Origin: Nodularia sphaerocarpa UHCC 0038
Lineage (GTDB): Bacteria; Cyanobacteriota; Cyanobacteriia; Cyanobacteriales; Nostocaceae
Assembly: GCF_022376295.1 (NCBI RefSeq)
Contig: NZ_CP060140.1
Location: forward strand, 4,406,356 to 4,470,355
DNA length: 64,000 nucleotides
Reading direction: 5' to 3'
This document shows positions 61,036 through 64,000 of this stretch, one piece after another. The notes under the pieces are model-generated. The model was given only the letters and a program-made list of their open reading frames with translations, was not told the origin of the DNA and ran no database searches. A program made the position numbers and the translations under genes. Positions within the stretch are counted from its first letter, which is position 1, and every line of letters starts with the position of its first letter.

Positions 61036-63591
61036 TCATCTATTCTCAGCTTTTTCCTGAAGGAGCGATCGCCAGTTTTCAATTGCCTCTTCTGTCCACA
61101 ACCAATTATTACTCAATTTATTAATCTGGAAATTCACAGGATCATTAGTGATCACCATATTTTTCAACTTGATTGCTTCATTCAGATATTGTCTTTGTTT
61201 ATTAGTACCAGGTTGATTAGATGCAGATGTATACAGCCCCAGCGCTAACCCAGCATAGGAAGTTAACGCATCCTCAGAAAGTTTCCTATTGCTCGCTACT
61301 GGGACAGTAGAGGCTGTATTTTGCTGTTTGAGAGCCAAATCCAAAGCCTTGAACCAAGAGTTATTAGCACGATTTAAATTATCTTCTGCATAGTAGGCAA
61401 ATCCCAACGCATTATTATACAAAAGCGAATCCGGTTGAGATTTTACAGCACTTTCCCAATAACGGCGGGCATCATCAATGCTGTATTTTTTGTCACCAAT
61501 CTGGACAAACTGCCACGCTAATCTCCCCTTAAAGAAGTTAACAGATGGATCATCGAGTTGGTTTGGCGGAACTAAATTCAGGGCGGTTTCAGCAGCCGAT
61601 AGCGCACCACGATTCAGCAATTCTGCTACCGCTACCAGCCCCCCTTGCAAGTCGCCCCGGCTTAATTTCTCTGTAGCCTGGGCTGTAACAATTCCAGTAG
61701 CCGCCTTTGTGATGTCGGTTTCTGGCTGACTTTCGCGGAATGGAGGCTGGGTATAAATTCGCGGGATATCAGGTGAAAATGATGGTTGTTGATTGTGCAA
61801 CCACAAACCCAAGCCAATAATCATCACCAAACCTACCGTAAGCTTTCCTGCGGAACGCTGGGCGATCGCTAACGCACTTGCCACAATACCGACAATAGGC
61901 CGCAGTCGATCATGAGTACGAGGTCGAGGACGTGATGAAGCTGGTGGGGATGATTTTCTTAAAGGGGGATTTTGCCTATCTTGTGTAAAATTTTGAGTAG
62001 CTTCGCTGACAGTTTCCGGCATTTCTCCCCATAAATCTACTTGCTGATTCAGAGACGCAACATCTGACGCAGCCGGATCTTCAGGAAGTTGGTTGTTAAC
62101 AATCGGTTGCACAAGTCCCCGATGCATAAACACTTGGTCATTTGCTGCTTTTTGGTGATCAAGCTGACGAAACAAATCCGAAACTAAAGCCGAATCTTCT
62201 GCATAGTGAGGATCATCATCAGACTCAATTTCATCAACTAAATCCCCCCACGTTTCTTCACCTAACCAATCTAGCCCTGAAGCATCATCACCTAAGCCAG
62301 AAGGAATCATGTCATCAATGGGTAAAGCTATGTCAGCATCATCCGCCGTGGCAAAATACATCGCAGTGGGATTTACCTTAAAAGGCCGATGATGACTATA
62401 CCCGTTGAGTGAGTCTGCATTTAAAGATATTTCTGGACACAATAGACCGTCAAAATCCTTTTGGAGATATAAAATCGGTAACGCCCAGTAACTCTGGTGA
62501 GAACCATAAGCAGAAATTAATCCCTGACGTACCCGACTGACACACAAATCCACCGGATATCCCTGGCTGAGGTTGCGGTAAAACAATTGTGTCAAAGTTA
62601 GCGCTACTTCATCGGGAATTCGTTCTGACATTGCCAAAACGCCCCTAATGCCCCGTCTGACTAGGCTTTCTGTCAAATTACGTTCACCCGTCATCTCCCC
62701 AACAGGATCGGATGTAGCAGTGTATGCTCCCCAACAGGAATTAAACACAGCCATTTGAATATTATTATTCACCAGCAAGCCTGCTAAATCATCACCACTA
62801 AGAGTTTCTGTTAAGCCAGTTCTTCTACTGACAAGATAAATTTGTCCCCCGTTCGGCCCTAAGTTACTATGACCGGAGTAGTGTAGAACTTGGTATCTTC
62901 CTTGTTCTAAAGCTTGGGTTAATTCTTCGCGCCCTGGTTGGTCTAGCAGCGTCAGTTCAATATCTGGAAAATGATTGCCACTTTCATCAGTTCGTGCTGT
63001 TTGACGGTGGAGTTCAGCTTGGAGGTTAATAGCTTCTTGTTTGAGCAAATCGAGGCGAACTTGATCAGGAGGGGAAGCCAGCACCATCAAGACTTTCACA
63101 CCACCAGTTTCGGGTAGTGCGGGTCTGTTTCTAGATGGCAAACGAGATGTTGCCATCATTCCGCTTTGGTAGCGAGAAAACGCAATATAAGGACCAGTAG
63201 CTAGGGGGCGATCGCCTGCGTGCATCACTTCCCACGGCAGACGTGCTAACCTGATATCTTTTAGCCCCAAACGTAGCCGCAGGATTTGTTGGTGATTCTG
63301 GGCAATACCTTGAGCAGTAATCCAACTGTCTCTGAGAGTGCCTTGAAACAGTGCATTATAAAATTGCTGTCCCAATGCCACCAGATTAACAGAGTTTCTA
63401 GCAATGGCTTCTCCCTGCAACAGGGACTTTAGCGGATCATTCATTAAATGTCCAGCAGATGCCAACCACTCAGCTACAGGCCAAGTTACCAGTTCTTCCG
63501 CCAATGGCACCCCAGGCGCGACTTGTTCGGTCCGTACCAAGTAGTCATTCTGCCCTACTGGGGTTACGGAAATGTGAAATTCCTGGGTCAC
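61036..63591 (-). CDS. hetF: HetF-like CHAT-domain caspase-like protease
   Basis: An 851-residue protein. The N-terminal CHAT domain (about 80-400) has the catalytic pair His241 in QVLHYSGHSN and Cys286 in AVFNSCWGAY. A linker rich in Asp, Pro and Ser (about 400-590) leads to one membrane helix (KLTVGLVMIIGLGLWLH), then TPR-like repeats in the outside part (FFKGRLAWQFVQIGD, LYNNALGFAYYAEDNLNRAN). HetF of Anabaena has this order, acts with PatA and controls HetR level in heterocyst formation. The nsiR1-like repeats upstream support the name. I see no heterocyst partner gene adjacent, so a non-HetF CHAT protein remains possible. Confidence 0.83.
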   Translation of the reverse strand: MTQEFHISVTPVGQNDYLVRTEQVAPGVPLAEELVTWPVAEWLASAGHLMNDPLKSLLQGEAIARNSVNLVALGQQFYNALFQGTLRDSWITAQGIAQNHQQILRLRLGLKDIRLARLPWEVMHAGDRPLATGPYIAFSRYQSGMMATSRLPSRNRPALPETGGVKVLMVLASPPDQVRLDLLKQEAINLQAELHRQTARTDESGNHFPDIELTLLDQPGREELTQALEQGRYQVLHYSGHSNLGPNGGQIYLVSRRTGLTETLSGDDLAGLLVNNNIQMAVFNSCWGAYTATSDPVGEMTGERNLTESLVRRGIRGVLAMSERIPDEVALTLTQLFYRNLSQGYPVDLCVSRVRQGLISAYGSHQSYWALPILYLQKDFDGLLCPEISLNADSLNGYSHHRPFKVNPTAMYFATADDADIALPIDDMIPSGLGDDASGLDWLGEETWGDLVDEIESDDDPHYAEDSALVSDLFRQLDHQKAANDQVFMHRGLVQPIVNNQLPEDPAASDVASLNQQVDLWGEMPETVSEATQNFTQDRQNPPLRKSSPPASSRPRPRTHDRLRPIVGIVASALAIAQRSAGKLTVGLVMIIGLGLWLHNQQPSFSPDIPRIYTQPPFRESQPETDITKAATGIVTAQATEKLSRGDLQGGLVAVAELLNRGALSAAETALNLVPPNQLDDPSVNFFKGRLAWQFVQIGDKKYSIDDARRYWESAVKSQPDSLLYNNALGFAYYAEDNLNRANNSWFKALDLALKQQNTASTVPVASNRKLSEDALTSYAGLALGLYTSASNQPGTNKQRQYLNEAIKLKNMVITNDPVNFQINKLSNNWLWTEEAIENWRSLLQEKAENR

Positions 63592-63782
63592 AACTTTTTC
63601 TGTTCGCCTCCTAAATCTAGCTTGAAACGCGAAAGTTTCAATTCGATTTTTCGCTCCTTCTGATACCTTAGATGCATCCTGCTACTGAATGTTTCTGAAC
63701 CAAGTTGTTTTGCTGCCTCGGCTATAAGTTTATCTGGATTAGCTCGCACCTGGCTAAAAAAATTTATCAGGAAATAGGCTGA
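63592..63782. other. hetF 5' region
   Basis: Probable leader of hetF, on the minus strand. It shows no gene. A TCTGGA at 63733 resembles the DIF1 motif of the next repeat but lies 50, not 37, bases before the first nsiR1-like unit. Confidence 0.4.
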
Positions 63783-63841
63783 GTAGATGCAGCTTGCTTT
63801 TCAACTCCCTGAGTCGGCTAATCTCTACTGACGGTTTTTTT
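63783..63841 (+). ncRNA. nsiR1: NsiR1-like sRNA, first (diverged) unit
   Basis: GTAGATGCAGCTTGC, then AACTCCCTGAGTCGGCTAAT and a T tract (63834-63841), related to the better unit at 63892. In Anabaena NsiR1 is a ~60-nt heterocyst-specific RNA made from tandem repeats upstream of hetF. Here no TCCGGA stands at the right distance, so this unit may not be transcribed. It would be antisense to the hetF leader. Confidence 0.5.
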
Positions 63842-63854
63842 GATCAGAATTTTC

Positions 63855-63860
63855 TCCGGA
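63855..63860 (+). promoter_or_regulatory. DIF1 motif TCCGGA
   Basis: TCCGGA in CTCCGGACAATGGTAGATGT, 37 bases before the second nsiR1-like unit. TCCGGA at -35 is the reported DIF1 element of heterocyst-specific promoters such as that of NsiR1. A TTAAAT-type -10 lies at 63885. Confidence 0.65.
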
Positions 63861-63891
63861 CAATGGTAGATGTGCCAGGAAGATTAAATTA

Positions 63892-63951
63892 GTAGATGCA
63901 CCCTGATAACTAACTCCCCTGACTGGCTAACACCCGTTGGGGGATTTTTTT
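63892..63951 (+). ncRNA. nsiR1: NsiR1-like sRNA, second unit
   Basis: The unit starts GTAGATGCACCCTGATAACT, continues with AACTCCCCTGACTGGCTAAC and CACCCGTTGGGGGA and ends in T7: a CCCC...GGGG hairpin with U tract, a rho-independent terminator. With a start 37 bases behind DIF1 it gives about 60 nt. Plus-strand transcription makes it antisense to the leader of hetF. Further units may lie beyond the window edge, since a second DIF1 follows at 63980. The name rests on position, motif and architecture. Confidence 0.65.
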
Positions 63952-63979
63952 ATGCAATTCACAGTTTTTTCCAATTTTC

Positions 63980-63985
63980 TCCGGA
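63980..63985 (+). promoter_or_regulatory. DIF1 motif TCCGGA, next repeat unit
   Basis: TCCGGA in TTCTCCGGACAATCGTAGAT, exactly 125 bases after the first one, in the same context (AATTTTCTCCGGACAAT). It should drive a third nsiR1-like unit outside the window. Confidence 0.6.
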
Positions 63986-64000
63986 CAATCGTAGATATGC

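Noticed and set aside
1..64000. tRNA and rRNA genes
   Set aside because: I looked for T-loop GTTCGAATC-type motifs and found none with acceptor stems and no rRNA-like sequence; a covariance-model scan would be needed to exclude them fully.

Overview
The window is chromosomal DNA of a filamentous, very probably heterocyst-forming cyanobacterium of the Nostocales. Direct signs are oxygenic-photosynthesis genes (acsF, psb30, a PsbP-like gene, pcyA, sipA), a hetF-like CHAT protease with nsiR1-like tandem repeats and TCCGGA (DIF1) motifs upstream, a DevBCA-type exporter, a CyaB-type cyclase, many GCGATCGC (HIP1) octamers, heptanucleotide tandem repeats, and a CRISPR repeat ending in ATTGAAAC. The genus is not resolved. 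No rRNA, tRNA or intact transposase was found.

Layout. 1-5845: housekeeping genes (acsF cut by the window edge, TM2 protein, DUF2996 protein, broken hicB-like gene, sulfur-carrier protein plus thrC, DUF2267 protein, moaD). 5898-12221: a minus-strand chaperone-usher-like secretion locus (three pilin-like proteins, a PapD-like chaperone, an 873-residue usher-like protein). 12853-15757: a FecCDE-type siderophore importer with ATGA overlaps. 16237-18685: an orphan double-glycine-leader peptide, a J-domain protein, PsbP-like protein and Maf. 18946-20852: CRISPR array of 27 repeats and 26 spacers with no cas genes in the window. 21002-31235: pcyA, a 1.2-kb repeat-rich gap, devBCA, a membrane protein, a HAD phosphatase and a GAF-GAF-PAS adenylate cyclase. 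31506-37583: a large outer-membrane-type protein of unknown function, a secreted protein, two half-size GDT1/UPF0016 transporters, a YkgJ-type cysteine-cluster protein and psb30. 37715-50088: recJ, a lipase-like protein, a PEP-CTERM protein, sbcD, a kinase with three GUN4 domains, Uma2, a glutaredoxin-like protein and murE. 50233-59743: a degenerate histidine kinase, a potassium channel, a deaminase, a roadblock / MglA-like GTPase / PATAN / protoglobin cassette, and a NarL-type two-component pair divergent from a Spy/CpxP-like gene. 60126-64000: sipA, a Tat-targeted peroxiredoxin, hetF and the nsiR1 repeats.

The least explained assemblies are the roadblock-GTPase-PATAN-protoglobin cassette (53889-56650) and the chaperone-usher-like locus (5898-12221). 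Intergenic DNA is rich in small repeats: GTAG...CTAC palindromes, a ~105-bp MITE-like element, TGTAGGTTGGGTT inverted-repeat elements and heptad tandem repeats. Several repeats have been taken up in frame inside coding sequences (recJ, the glutaredoxin-like gene, the GUN4 kinase). All assignments rest on reading the sequence and on family knowledge; no database search was run.
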